A DNA stretch of 64,000 nt, from the NCBI RefSeq assembly GCF_002443255.2, contig NW_019211454.1, positions 33,276,061 to 33,340,060 of the forward strand. The letters are read 5' to 3'. The notes beneath the pieces were generated by a model. It ran no database searches. It saw nothing but the letters and a program-made list of their open reading frames with translations, and was not told where the DNA came from. The translations under genes and the position numbers were made by a program. This DNA is from Varroa destructor. Taxonomy: Eukaryota > Arthropoda > Arachnida > Mesostigmata > Varroidae. Shown here piece after piece: positions 41,901-52,749 of the stretch (its first letter is position 1; each line of letters starts with the position of its first letter).

Positions 41901-44900
41901 CTACTGGTTCGTTTTCGTTTTGGCGCTGCCGGCATAACGGTGGTAGCATGAGGAACGAACGGCGGGAAGAACGTCGGAGAACAGGTGCTGACGATACTCC
42001 TTTTTCCTACAGAAAGGATATTAGAAGGCAAGGAACACGTTTAGAAGTAAAGTAAAGAAGAAGGGATGGATATCAAACCCAAGGGGAGTAAAAGCAATAG
42101 GGAAAGTAGAAACATGGCCGAAACGCCAGTCGACGATAGTGACGCTGCCTATCGGCCGCTACTGATACCAACAACAAGTCGACAACAGTAACACACTTCT
42201 GATGCAGATTCCGATATTAGCAAGAAAATACTGGCGACGATTGGCGCATAACTAATCGACAATACTGCTGGCCGTTAAGCCGCTAGCAACCCGGTCCGTT
42301 TAATGCGCATTTGCCCACTACTACCGTTGTTCGCGCATCAGCAGTCGTCTTAACTGGTGGAACTCGGAAACGACTACTATTTATATTTAAAACAACGAAT
42401 TCGGCTTAGGGCAGAAATAGTTGGCTGGGTGAAGAACGAATATGCCCGCCACCCAGATAGATATGATTCTCAGGGGAAGAAGAAAAAGGAATCAGGCTTG
42501 AGAGAATCGAAGTCGCTTAGGCCCGACTCGGATAAAAATGAAAAATTCCACGAACGATCATAGTGACAACGGCTGTCATTATTTCGATGGTGCTTTTTTG
42601 GCGACAATGATTTGGATATTCAGTATTCTTTCTCTTTATCTAATTGCCTTTAGCTACCATTGAGTCATCTCCATACTTAGTTCAGTTATCGCATCGGAGC
42701 GTTGTTTTCTCCAAGTCGCTTTCGTTCTACGATAGCATAATCCTATCCGCATGAAAGCGTCATCCCAGGCTGATTCGAACAGGGAAAAAGGAAACGAAGA
42801 CCAGGCGAAACGAGGTGAGGTGTAAAAAATGTATGGATACCCAATAGTTCTCTGTATCTCTTATTATATCTGATTGGTGAACGTCATTGAAAAGATCTGA
42901 ACTTTGGAATGGCAACTTCTATCTACCTTCACTCGACCTCCTTTACCGCTGTAATCGCCGTGGCTGGCGCAAGATGGTGATGAGAGCCATGGAATGCTAG
43001 GCAATGGCGAGCGATCAATTTAAACAAATATTTACTGCCAATTACGAATAAGAAAAGCTAGAAGAAAGACGTGCGTACGTCGGTTCGGTTGTTGGGCATC
43101 TCATCGGTCAGTTGCTTAATCTGATGGTGTGAAGTATAAATGGACATATGTATTATATAAATGTTGACCCGAGAGGAAGGCCCAGTATGGCCATTTCACT
43201 AGCGATCCAGTCGCTTCCTCACCTTGTCGAAGAAAAATTGAGAAAGAGCCCAAGTAAGTAAGAAAGAAACCGCTGCTGTTTGTGCTGCCGCTGTTAATTC
43301 GCGTATTCGCCGAGAGAAAATGCCGTACCCCGGTAGTATCTCTACTCGCTCTGGTGGCGATGCTTGTCGCCGCTGTTGCTGAAGCGTGCGTTGCGCCCTG
43401 TAGATTGGCTCTATGGGAGAGACTGCTGTATCGACGCTTCTTCACCTTTTTTTTGAGAGGCCCCTTTGGGAGGTTACCTGGACTTCGTTTGAGGAATGGC
43501 GAACGCGACTCGTTCGCTCGCTCACCAGCTCGATTGCTTGCTTTCTACCCAGGCCAGTAGCATCTTCGTGGCTTCGTAGGCTTGCTTCTAAATATATAGA
43601 AAGTTAGTAAGCGAATTGAGCTATGTCAAAACATCGCACGACGCGCGCTCGCGGCTACACGCATAGCTGTGATGTGATCGTCGGCCAACATCGTCACCCA
43701 ACCACACCTGCTGTAAGCGAGGATTACGCCAGCTGACCAGATCGCGGCTGTCGCTGCTGGATCGGCCGCTGATGGTATTAACGTGACGGCGACGCGCTCA
43801 TGGGGTGAGAGGCGTGAAAGAGAGGGGCCTGTTGAAAATCATATTTGATAATTCTCGTGTGCCGTCGTCAGAGCCGGGTAGACAATGGCAGCAGCAGTAA
43901 CGACAACATGAATTGACCCTGCCCGTCTGACGTGGTGACTAAACCAGCAGAGGAGCGAATATTAACGATGGAAAACTGGCGAACGTGAACGTGATGCTGT
44001 TGATTGCTCACTGACGCTTTCTAGGCGATGGTGATTCCTAGTATCGGCTCGAGGGAGCCAAGCACGTCACGCCATTATCATCCTATATACACATGTTTCG
44101 ACTGCTCCTACCACTACGCCGTGTAACTGGATCAAGTCTGCAAGTGGGCCTGATTTGCTTATTTAAGCTCAATTCAAGAGCGTTCTTTATTCGTTGGTTG
44201 ATAAACTGACTAGCATGGCAGAACAATTGAGTTTCCTGCTGGCATTTTAACATACAATACTCGGCCGGCATTGTCTTCGTTCGTTCGTTTCCGATTGAAA
44301 GATTGCTGGCTTCAACTTGGGGGTGCCGAGGAATAGCTGTGCGGAGGAGATATGGCAGTTTTCACAACGGCTGTTGCTACTGTCGCAAGAGCAGAGAAAG
44401 TCAACGGGTAGAAGTGGTGAGGACGACATAAAGCTGAGTCGAGCTCAGAGTCAAGTGCAACCATAGGGGTGGTAACATTTTGAGTTTAGAGAAATACAAT
44501 ATAAGTGGGCCGCAACGAAGATTGTGCATTGGTAAACGGAAATCCACAGGGGATGCGGGGGGGAAATGAGGACAGAGCACGGGATACAGCAGAGTTCGAA
44601 TTAGAAATTCAGGGACTCATCTTTAGGAGTGCTGCTCCTACCGATGATGATGACGAATATGCAGACAAGAGGAGAAGTAAGGAGGATGGGGATGTTTAAA
44701 CTCAAATATAAAAAAATGAAAGCTTATTTCTTTCAAGAGGTGCTCATGAAGGATAGGGCCCCGAGGCACACGACGAACGAGAGTTAGATCCAGTTAGCTA
44801 TAAATCGAAATCGAGAGGTTTTCGTTTGAGAATAAGGAGAGTTTCTCCGTTCTGCGAAATGGGACGCGCTGCTACGTGACTAATTTGGAAATGCCCTGTT

Positions 44901-46245
44901 TGTCGGGGTCGTCTACGATGATAAAACATGATAAACCCGAGGTTGAAGGGCACAGAGGCGTGCGCCACTCTTAAATACCGTTTTATCGGTATCAACAATC
45001 GGCTGATTTGAAGAATTGCCCATCAACTTTTTACGGAACGTTGCGGAAGGATTAGGATAACTAGCATACCATATATAATAGTTGTAATGATGTACGTGTT
45101 AGTATCACGATTATTGGTCTGGGGAGGCCAGCAGAAGATGTTATTCAAGACAATGAATACCTCTTGTCTTGAATCCGCGCCAAGCTGAACTAGGTGCATA
45201 TTGACGGTCAACTGCACGCAGTACTACGAGAAGTCCTTGAACAAGCACGGTTCGACCATCAAGCTCTCCAGAAATTGAAGAATATTTGTCGATACGCAAT
45301 CCAAGAGTACTCGACTTCGACAAGCACGACTTGGTCACGACCCTTAACCCTCAATCTGCTTTTGCTGATAGCCAAAGTTTTCACCAGTAACAGCAGGGGC
45401 GGCGGCAGGGCCCACAACCCTGAACGTTTAGTTTGACGGTCGAGCGGGATCCGGTGACTGACGATAGTTGATTTCAGCGAGGTGGTTGTCGTATCGCGGA
45501 GAGGCAACTTCGTATATTGACAATGTGAAGGGCTTCGATTCTTCAGTACTGATTTCGATGCTTGTATGCAAGACTGTGAATGCGCTGTATAGTTTAGCGT
45601 CTATGTTGCATATAGGACGCATCGGGGCAAGCCTTGGGAACAGGTCGGCGGAAAGCAAAAGACAGAGGGGATAGAGTCTCGAGAAAGAAGGGAGAAGAAA
45701 GCACGCGAAAAAGAGAAACGGATACCATTACTTTCGGGCATTAGCCAGAGCAAACCTCAGCAGATAGCGAACATTCGCTGATAGCAGGTAAGCATACACA
45801 CGGCCACGCAGATTCAAGCACACCGACCGACCCAAAGACAGGCCTAACCGAGTAGGGGGGAACAAAAATGCAAGCGAATAGTGAGTAGCAGGCTGGGGCG
45901 GGAACGACAAAACTCCCAACCCCCAGAGCAGCTTGCAAGGCAACGTTCACAGAACCTTCCACCACTACCAGTAACAGTGGCACCGCCACGGGACAATGTT
46001 TGGTGTGGGCGCGCCGTCCTGTTCAGCGCGTCCGCGCACGGGTTTGCGCCCACTCTGTCGTGGCGGCTGCGGCAGGAGGGGAGAAAAGATAGTGAGCCCG
46101 CCAGTGGAGGCCCGCTTGCCTGTGTACACAATTCTTATTAGTGAATTTAAAATGATATTTGCATTAGAGCGGTGAACGCTGAGTAGAGGGGGCGCCGACC
46201 GGGCGACCAAGCTGCATCCACGGCAACACAGCAAGAGATCTTAAT

Positions 46246-46263
46246 GGGGGGGGGGGGGGGGGG
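46246..46263. repeat. Poly(G) run of 18
   Basis: Uninterrupted G homopolymer; its length is likely to be unreliable in any assembly. Confidence 0.9.
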
Positions 46264-46482
46264 AAGGGACAAAGGGGAACCCTGTTGCGATCGATCCGCC
46301 CCTGCATCACGGTGAAGCGGTGAAGTGGAGAATCGCAGTGCCATCGCCGCGGTCACACAGCCACAGGGAGCCTCCATTCCGTGTTACTTCTCCTGCGCCG
46401 GAGGCTCTTGAATAGCAGTAGCATTGCTAGGCGACTGATACATCTATATAGACCTGCACATACGTGGATAGGCGCGCGCACA

Positions 46483-46498
46483 TACATATATATATGTA
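46483..46498. repeat. Perfect 16-bp AT palindrome
   Basis: TACATATATATATGTA equals its own reverse complement. Confidence 0.85.
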
Positions 46499-48423
46499 CA
46501 TCTGCGGGGATACGCAGCACTAATGCGACCTGTAATGCGACCCATCTGGACTCGTCGCTTGTACGCCCGGCTGCCCGCCTGCTTGTTTCCCAATGGACCG
46601 GATTGCATTGGATAGCAACAATGGAGTGCGAGATGCGGCAATAGTTTCTATTGTTTCTACCTCACTGCCCCGCGGAGCCATGAGGGGGCGGAACTGGCGT
46701 TAGCGGGCCACCCAACGAACATTACTTAGTTGGCACGAAGAGCGAGGAGAACGACCCACTGCTGGCCGACGCTCGAGGTTAAGCAAAAGCAGGAAGATGA
46801 CGTTGGTTATTTAGCTAGCCAACGAGGTCGAAGAATCCGAGGACAGTGGGGTTCCTTGTTGCGAAATAACTACGGCCAGTTCAGATGGCCGCTTTGTAGA
46901 ACAATGAACTTACGAGCTCAGTAGGCTATCTGCCGGAGGTGATAGTAAAAAAAAACTGAAAAACAAGCAGCAGCAGTAATTGCTAATGGCTTAAGCAGAT
47001 GGGTCTTGACAATTGGCAGCTAAACTTCTACTTTGTGGAGGTCACAATCAGAAATACACTCATTTGCTCAATCAGCCACCCAAGGACACACCAATACATT
47101 CGTTATTATATCTTCTTGGCTTCTAGCTTGGCTCGAATCGAAAAAATGGGAGAGCTGTGAATGTGCCGCCGTCAGGCCATCTTCATGAATTGTCTTCAGA
47201 TTAGGGAAATAAGCGACTGAGCAGACGGCTTTTCTATAAAGCGCATGTGTCGATTGATTTGAACTTATCGATTTTGTGCCCCGCACGCAGTATTACATAT
47301 ATATATTTAGAATAAGCTATATAAGATATACATTCTACATAAACTTCCAAGCTTTATTTTAGTAAACGGTAGGCCTAGAGATTTACTAGGAGATTTGACA
47401 CTATGTTTATTTTATTATATCGAAAAGATTACACAGTAATGGACGAAAACTGCATAAGTATATTAATAATCGAGATCTCGTCAAGTCAGTATGCACGATA
47501 AAGGGCAATACCATTGTCCTTTAATTCGTCTGTTAGGACGGCTCGAGATCGATTTCGATTCGGTGAAATTTTGGTTAGACGGATGTTAGCCAGTATGGGT
47601 TTGGTCATATGGGTCTATGTGAGTGAAGGAGAGAGACTGTACATGTGATAAAGCATCGCAACATAGCCTGGCATGGTTTGCCTAGTCTCATCCTTCTTAA
47701 GCGATAGTTCTGAGTGCGAATCAGGCCGTCGTAGCTGCCGTCACTGGGGATAGGATGATGAATAATTAATTACCGGTACGCAGCTACTGCTAGGGGACGA
47801 AGGGCAGCCAATGGTGACACTCGTTGCTCTCTCAAGCTGTCGTCTAGAGGGTCCGGTAACGGCACTTTGTCGTCCAAGGAATGAACGGAGAATGGCCATG
47901 ACCATCGACAGCACAGGGCAAAATGTGGAGTAGAGATAGACAGGGGCAGCGTTGGACGGTTAAGGGACAGCAAGCAAGACCGTAGAATCGCTGGGCATCA
48001 AGAATGGCATAGGGACGAGCTCAAAAGGCCAGAGAACACGGACAGATAGGGGCATATCTTTGCATTACGCTAGGACCTGTGTGAGACAGGATGGAATGAG
48101 CAGGATTCGCAGAAGTGGGCGTATACTAGTCCTATGCCAGCTACGCATATACTTTGTGCTGCGTAGAAGAGCTATATGTCCATACGAGGACATAGTCCAC
48201 TGAGAGAAAGGCCCTGGTCCAGGAACAAGGGTCTGGGTAATCTGTAATGGACGCTGAAAATGAAGGAGAGTGGAGGCCAGGAGAACAGCTCGACTTCTTC
48301 TAATAAGCAGGCCCGCTGCCCTGCTATCGACAGCAAGGGGACTCCTTTTGAAGTCTGGTTGTCCGTCTGTCGATCCAGCAACCATGGGAGAAAAGAGCGG
48401 ACAAGTACGGCGGGGTGGAAAGT

Positions 48424-48437
48424 GGGGGGGGGGGGGG
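48424..48437. repeat. Poly(G) run of 14
   Basis: Uninterrupted G homopolymer, about 2.2 kb from the other G run. Confidence 0.9.
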
Positions 48438-50155
48438 TCGAACGTGCACGCTATTACAGACAGGACGACTCCTGTCGCCTGCTACTGTCCAAGCCGCTAG
48501 AAGCTTAAGTCGAGAAAGGACAGCTGAGCTCCAACGGCGAAGTCGAAACCCTAGTCCAGAAAGCTGCACGTAGTGTATACGTAGCTGGCTAATATGAATA
48601 TACAGAGTAAACCCGTGGTTTGTGTGTCTGTGTGTGTGTATATGTCATTGCCTACATATCTCTGTGTGTGTACGATACGATTGCCTGACATCGACTTACT
48701 TCGAACGTATTAGCTTGTCGTCAAAAAGCGCTGACTCTGGATGGATGGGGCATCGGCGGATGGCTGGGAACAGCTTTTGTATCTGCCTTATCTGCTCTTC
48801 TTCAATGCATCCATCTGAACTTTAGCTAGGGGGTTGAGGCGTTACTGTTTTACATATCTGCCTGTGTGTCCCTTCATCAATACATCCACACCTAGATCTA
48901 GCTACAAAGATACCTGCCACTCCTTTTGCAGTCACCTCACCAATGACCAATGCAAGCGTCGTCATGTCTTCCGTTTCATTAAACCGTAGGATGCAGCGAT
49001 GTCGATAGCTTACGAGTGGTCAGACTGTCGACGTAGGGCTATCCGTCCTAGGATACCTCTTTACCCGAAGCAGGAACGAATTGAGCAAGTCAGCTTGCTG
49101 GTATTAATTGCGGGGCCATATTAACGGCGATAGATCTACATGTGTACCGCTGTTTCGGCTTACTTTTGTGAACACGCACAGGCTGGACTCTATGGAAGGG
49201 CAAGCTCATCCTAAGAAAGGACCGGGATGCAGCAGCCATGCCCCTGTTGCTGAGGAGCTGAAGAAGGAAAGACGGAAAGAAAGAGGCAAAGCAAAAAGAT
49301 AGCTTCATATGCGGCAATCAGACGAAAGAGGGGCTCGTACAGAGCAAGAGAAGAATCCTTGCATGAGGAGTCAGGCTACATGAGACAGACAAGACTAAGT
49401 GGCCACTAATGGACAGTATTCCTGGCTAGCTACTCTTTCTTCTCTCAGGGACAAAAAGATGAGATCTTCACTTATGATAGTTACAGGTATGACCTATATA
49501 TGTATATATATTGGTTTTTGTGATGAAGCAGCTATCAGGCTGTAACGTGGCCTTTTATAATGTACTACATCTATATGTAATAATGACCTATTGCGGCATA
49601 ACAGCTTGCCTAAGATACTATAAATAGAAGAATTGTTATATATACGCGAGCACGCAAGTATTAGGCAATTCCATGTTGTGAAGGCAAACAACGGTAAACA
49701 AAACAGTTTGTCTATCGTCTTGAAAACTGAACGGTGCTATGGGGACTGCGATAGGAGCGTGGCAGAGAATAAATAGACCATAGTACTTCGGAACTGTAAT
49801 CGAGTAATCTTCAAAGCGAGTTCCAACAAACACCCGCCTTGTTAATCTGTAATCATATAGCTCACGTGGATCCGGTGTGATATTCGTGTTAATAAACAAA
49901 TGATCATCGTAAATTTTTCTTATATATACTGCAGAATTTCTTGTCTTCCATTGATACAGGTAATCGTTTATACCTTGTGAAGATTATAAATGAAAATTAG
50001 CTGACGATTTTTAAGTATAAACCGCTTGTAAGCTGAGTAAGTGCCAGCGGCATGTTGTTGACCTGCATTATTTGTACATGATTTAATAATAGCTTCATTA
50101 TTAAATTAGAAGAGCAAGCCGGTGACTTCTGGACATATATTTTGTGCTGCTTCAG

Positions 50156-50303
50156 GGAAAGATGATGGGTGCTGCTGCGAGCGGTGGCTCACCTTTGTCA
50201 TCATATCTAATGTATGGGGGCCATCCCGACGCTACGTTCTCTCAACCGCCGCCCGCTCATATGGGCATTTCCGCGCATGGCGTGCACATTGACAGCAAAG
50301 CTG
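50156..50303 (+). CDS. pan: Internal exon of a TCF/LEF (pangolin-like) transcription factor, partial gene
   Basis: The 148-nt exon is bounded by a pyrimidine-rich acceptor (TGCTGCTTCAG|GG) and a consensus donor (CTG|GTGAGTAA). It begins in phase 0 and ends in phase 1, encoding 49 residues plus one base. It opens with GKMM and contains SPLSSYLMY, a Phe-Ser then PPPAHMG, and ends VHIDSKA plus a split Gly. From memory of vertebrate TCF7L2/LEF1, the central exon has the same order: NKV, HPLTPLITY, HF(S/T)..., PPPH, then DPKTG or NSKQG with the Gly codon split at the junction. This region lies between the beta-catenin-binding N-terminus and the HMG box, so neither functional domain is in this exon. 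TCF/LEF proteins bind DNA in the nucleus and turn on Wnt targets with beta-catenin or repress with Groucho. I could not find the preceding or following exon, so introns are long. The family call is moderately sure; another low-complexity regulator remains possible. Confidence 0.55.
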
Positions 50304-50626
50304 GTGAGTAAATGAAAGAATTACTTCTCATTTCTAGCATCGACGCTTACGGGGTAAGCTCTAGCTCTTTTTCATTCACATAAAGACAATATCTACGAAC
50401 TTCTCTGCGTTTTCGTTAAGATCATTGCTGGTGAAGCTCACACCAGCCGCAATGCCTACTTCTACTAGTATAAATAAAATAATTGTCACGGAGACCATCC
50501 TACACGTGTGGCAGATTTTTGTTTACATCTGATCTTTGCGTGCGGTTTCGGCTTTCTTCTGGGTCAGAAGAAAGTCTCGGGTGCGCACTAATTATAATTC
50601 CAGTTCTTTAAATTTTTTCGAGGGTC

Positions 50627-50641
50627 ACTAACGAAGTTAGT
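50627..50641. other. Short perfect hairpin beside the 21-position inverted repeat
   Basis: ACTAAC-GAA-GTTAGT forms a six-pair stem with a 3-nt loop and ends 3 nt before the larger hairpin begins. Alone it would be unremarkable; the adjacency is what is notable. Confidence 0.5.
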
Positions 50642-50644
50642 TGG

Positions 50645-50694
50645 GCATACAAATTTCGAAAGTTTGGCAATCTAAACTTTCGAAGTTTGTACGC
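50645..50694. other. Inverted repeat / hairpin with a 21-position stem
   Basis: The left arm 50645-50665 and right arm 50674-50694 pair at 19 Watson-Crick positions plus one G:T and one A:C, around an 8-nt loop (50666-50673). The arms contain TTTCGAAAG and CTTTCGAAG. Pairing stops outside the arms. The element lies about 340 bp downstream of the TCF-like exon, in its presumed intron. It could be a small-RNA precursor, a remnant of a palindromic element, or a regulatory site. Confidence 0.7.
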
Positions 50695-51521
50695 GACTGC
50701 ACTTTCATTAAAAGCAAACATCGTGACAAAAGGTTCGCTGTCGTTTCGTTAACGACCACTTTCGTAGGTTTTTTTTTGCTAAAATCACATCTAAACTTTT
50801 GGGTTAAATACCCGAAGATTTCTACGTATCGGTCAACAGATGACACTATGACCACCTGTTTTAATTACACAAGCGCATTTCTGTACGACGGAACTGCTGT
50901 TAGCAGCACTAGTTATGGTAGGAGTAGCAGCCAAGTTTCATTCTCTCATTTGTTGTTGCTCTTGTTGGGTTATTAATCACAGGTTGCTATTTTCACGTTG
51001 TGAGATGTTTCTCCAAGATAGCGACGACACCGGTTAGGATTTTTTTTTGCTATGCTACATTTATTTTCAACACAACAGGCACTTTTATATACAGGGACGG
51101 GACTGTCTGCTTCGTAGTAGAGTTTTTTCTTTTCGTATTATTATAATTATTACCGTCATCATTATTATTATTTGTATGTACACGGTGTTGGTGCCGTCCA
51201 GAGGAGAGCAAATGGACGACCTCTTTGGAAGTATCTACAGGTGCGCTCAGCGCAAGCGGACACGGCGACCAGGAAGAGGAGCTGGTCAAACAAGGTTAGG
51301 TGACACTTTCGGGCGGGCAGGCGAAAGTCGAAGAGAGCCCAGCGAAATCGAAACGAACTCCTCGTCGTTACCAAAATCATCATCGCCACCTTTCTGACTT
51401 CGATTGCCACCGTCATGGCCACCAGAGGTAGTGCGTGCGCAACAATATCCTAGGGTTGTCGAGTGCGCGTGCGATTTGGGCTTATTAGACGTATGACATT
51501 TGGGACCTTTAGCCCGCCCGT
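50695..51521. other. Space between the hairpins and the repeat-protein gene
   Basis: No supported coding. An AATAAA on the minus strand (51065-51060), about 460 nt past the repeat-protein stop codon, is a possible polyadenylation signal. The closer minus-strand AATAAG/AATAAT sequences are weaker. Confidence 0.4.
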
Positions 51522-52148
51522 TTAGGCGGCGGCAGCAGCCTTGGCAGCAGAGGCGGCGGCCTTCTTGTGCCAGCCCTTCGACTCGAGCACGATAGGGACG
51601 GGCTTCTTGATGACAACGGGGTGCTCCTTGACCACTGGTACCTCGACAGGAATGTGCTTGGTGACAGGCACTGGCACATGCTTGTGAATGTGCACAGGGT
51701 AGGGCTTTGGCACCTTAACTTCAACAGGCACTGGGACGGGCTTGTGCACAATGTAGGGCTTAGGCACATGCACAATATAAGGTTTGGGTACCTTCACGAT
51801 GTGCGGTACAGGGTAAGGCTTCTTGACGGGTACCTTCACAGGCACTGGCACCTCTTTGGGAATATGGACTACCTTGTGCACGGGATAGAATTGGTGAACA
51901 ATATGGGGCACTGGGACAGGCTTAGGTACGGGCACCGGCTTGTAAACTGGCACTTTTTTCGGTACATGAATAACGTGCGGCACGGGTACGGGGTGTGGCA
52001 CGGGATAAGGCTTGTGCACCTTCTTCACGACCACGGTGAGCTTCGGCTCGTACCATCCATGATGGTGGTGCCAGCCATGACCACCTGCGTCAACGTATCC
52101 AAGACAGCACAGGATGAGCACGCCCACCACACCCACCAAACGTAACAT
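51522..52148 (-). CDS. Secreted Pro-Val-Lys-His repeat protein, cuticle-type structural protein
   Basis: The 208-residue frame runs from ATG (52148) to TAA. I chose this Met because the frame upstream has only non-ATG codons, and it is followed directly by a hydrophobic signal peptide (about residues 1-21, ending near VDA). The mature protein starts with a Gly/His/Trp segment containing HHHH (27-30). Residues 35-188 are imperfect PVPVP, KPYPVPH, KPYIVH and KVPV units. It ends in KGWHKK and an Ala-rich tail (197-208). There are no Cys after the signal peptide and no Rebers-Riddiford chitin-binding motif that I can see. The composition suggests a secreted extracellular structural protein of cuticle or another barrier layer. 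Insect Vajk-type and other low-complexity cuticular proteins look similar, but orthology is not shown. Third codon positions are rich in G and C, unlike the flanks. It has its own TATA box and lies antisense, about 1.2 kb beyond the TCF-like exon. The exact chemical role is unknown. Confidence 0.85.
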   Translation of the reverse strand: MLRLVGVVGVLILCCLGYVDAGGHGWHHHHGWYEPKLTVVVKKVHKPYPVPHPVPVPHVIHVPKKVPVYKPVPVPKPVPVPHIVHQFYPVHKVVHIPKEVPVPVKVPVKKPYPVPHIVKVPKPYIVHVPKPYIVHKPVPVPVEVKVPKPYPVHIHKHVPVPVTKHIPVEVPVVKEHPVVIKKPVPIVLESKGWHKKAAASAAKAAAAA

Positions 52149-52338
52149 GACTCTGCCTGCTTTCAATCTATCTCGTTATTATATCTCTATCTGTATATAC
52201 TGCTGCTGCGTCCTTTGTCGCCTAGACTCCACTCGAACCGTTCTCCTACCAAACTGCGTGTTCTTTCACCTGTCCCTATTCTTGCGTTCAGTTCCGACTC
52301 ACCGTGCTTTCACTACCACGGAAACGACGACGTCGGCT

Positions 52339-52374
52339 GACTGCTTGGCTTGCCGCCGCGCCGGCTCTTTTATA
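52339..52374 (-). promoter_or_regulatory. TATA box and initiator of the Pro-Val repeat protein gene
   Basis: On the minus strand 52374-52367 reads TATAAAAG, a canonical TATA box. About 32 nt downstream, GCAGTC (52344-52339) resembles the arthropod initiator TCAGTY with A+1 at 52342. This would give a leader of about 190 nt to the ATG at 52148. A consensus donor (ACG|GTGAGTCGG, intron starting at 52302) lies 40 nt after this start, so the leader may be spliced. The candidate acceptors just before the ATG (AAGCAG, GGCAG) lack a pyrimidine tract. A weaker TATA-like TATATA at 52194-52199 is the alternative. Confidence 0.45.
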
Positions 52375-52497
52375 ATGCGGCGAAAGGTCGAAATGGCAGT
52401 GGCCGAAGCGTCTGGTGGCAGTGGTAGTGATGTCTCAGCGCGTTGGCTCAACTCGTGTTCGGGCCCAGCTTCGGGCCGCCACGCGCTGTCCGCTATA

Positions 52498-52532
<35 letters not shown>
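52498..52532. repeat. (GCG)n microsatellite upstream of the repeat-protein gene
   Basis: Nearly twelve GCG units, about 125 bp upstream of the TATA box of the Pro-Val repeat gene. The Gly- and Ala-rich frames across it (52443-52811 plus, 52299-52577 minus) are repeat artefacts. Confidence 0.95.
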
Positions 52533-52678
52533 AACAGCAGCTGCAGTTATAACTTCGGTGGCTTCAAAAGGCAGCATATTGTGTTAGACGTCTTGGGGAG
52601 ACCGACCAGCGGAAAGCAGCTTGGGACTGGGGTTTGCGGGAAGGAGCACGTCAGACACGTGCAGCGCCGTCTCGCTTG

Positions 52679-52749
52679 TGTCCGTCCGTCTGTCGGTCCG
52701 TGCAACATTCGTCCAGCGTCCGTCCGTCCGTCCCTTCGTTTGTCTGTCC
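52679..52749. repeat. GTCC-rich degenerate repeat
   Basis: Clusters of GTCC and GTCT units separated by short unique sequence. Confidence 0.85.

Larger units (their letters stand above)
38982..50155. other. Non-coding DNA upstream of the TCF-like exon
   Basis: AT-rich at about 40.0-40.4 and 47.3-47.5 kb; GC-rich and open on both strands at about 45.9-46.1 kb. A clean minus-strand donor (GAGCTG|GTAAGTAAG, near 41377) has only a 15-codon frame before it. I searched for the N-terminal TCF blocks and did not find them. Confidence 0.5.

Noticed and set aside
44505..44699. Hydrophilic 64-codon plus-strand frame with acidic stretch
   Set aside because: Starts at GTG rather than ATG, no splice acceptor with a pyrimidine tract, no family recognised.
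51567..52145. 192-codon plus-strand frame
   Set aside because: It is the antisense shadow of the Pro-Val repeat gene; the minus strand has the signal peptide, repeats and promoter.
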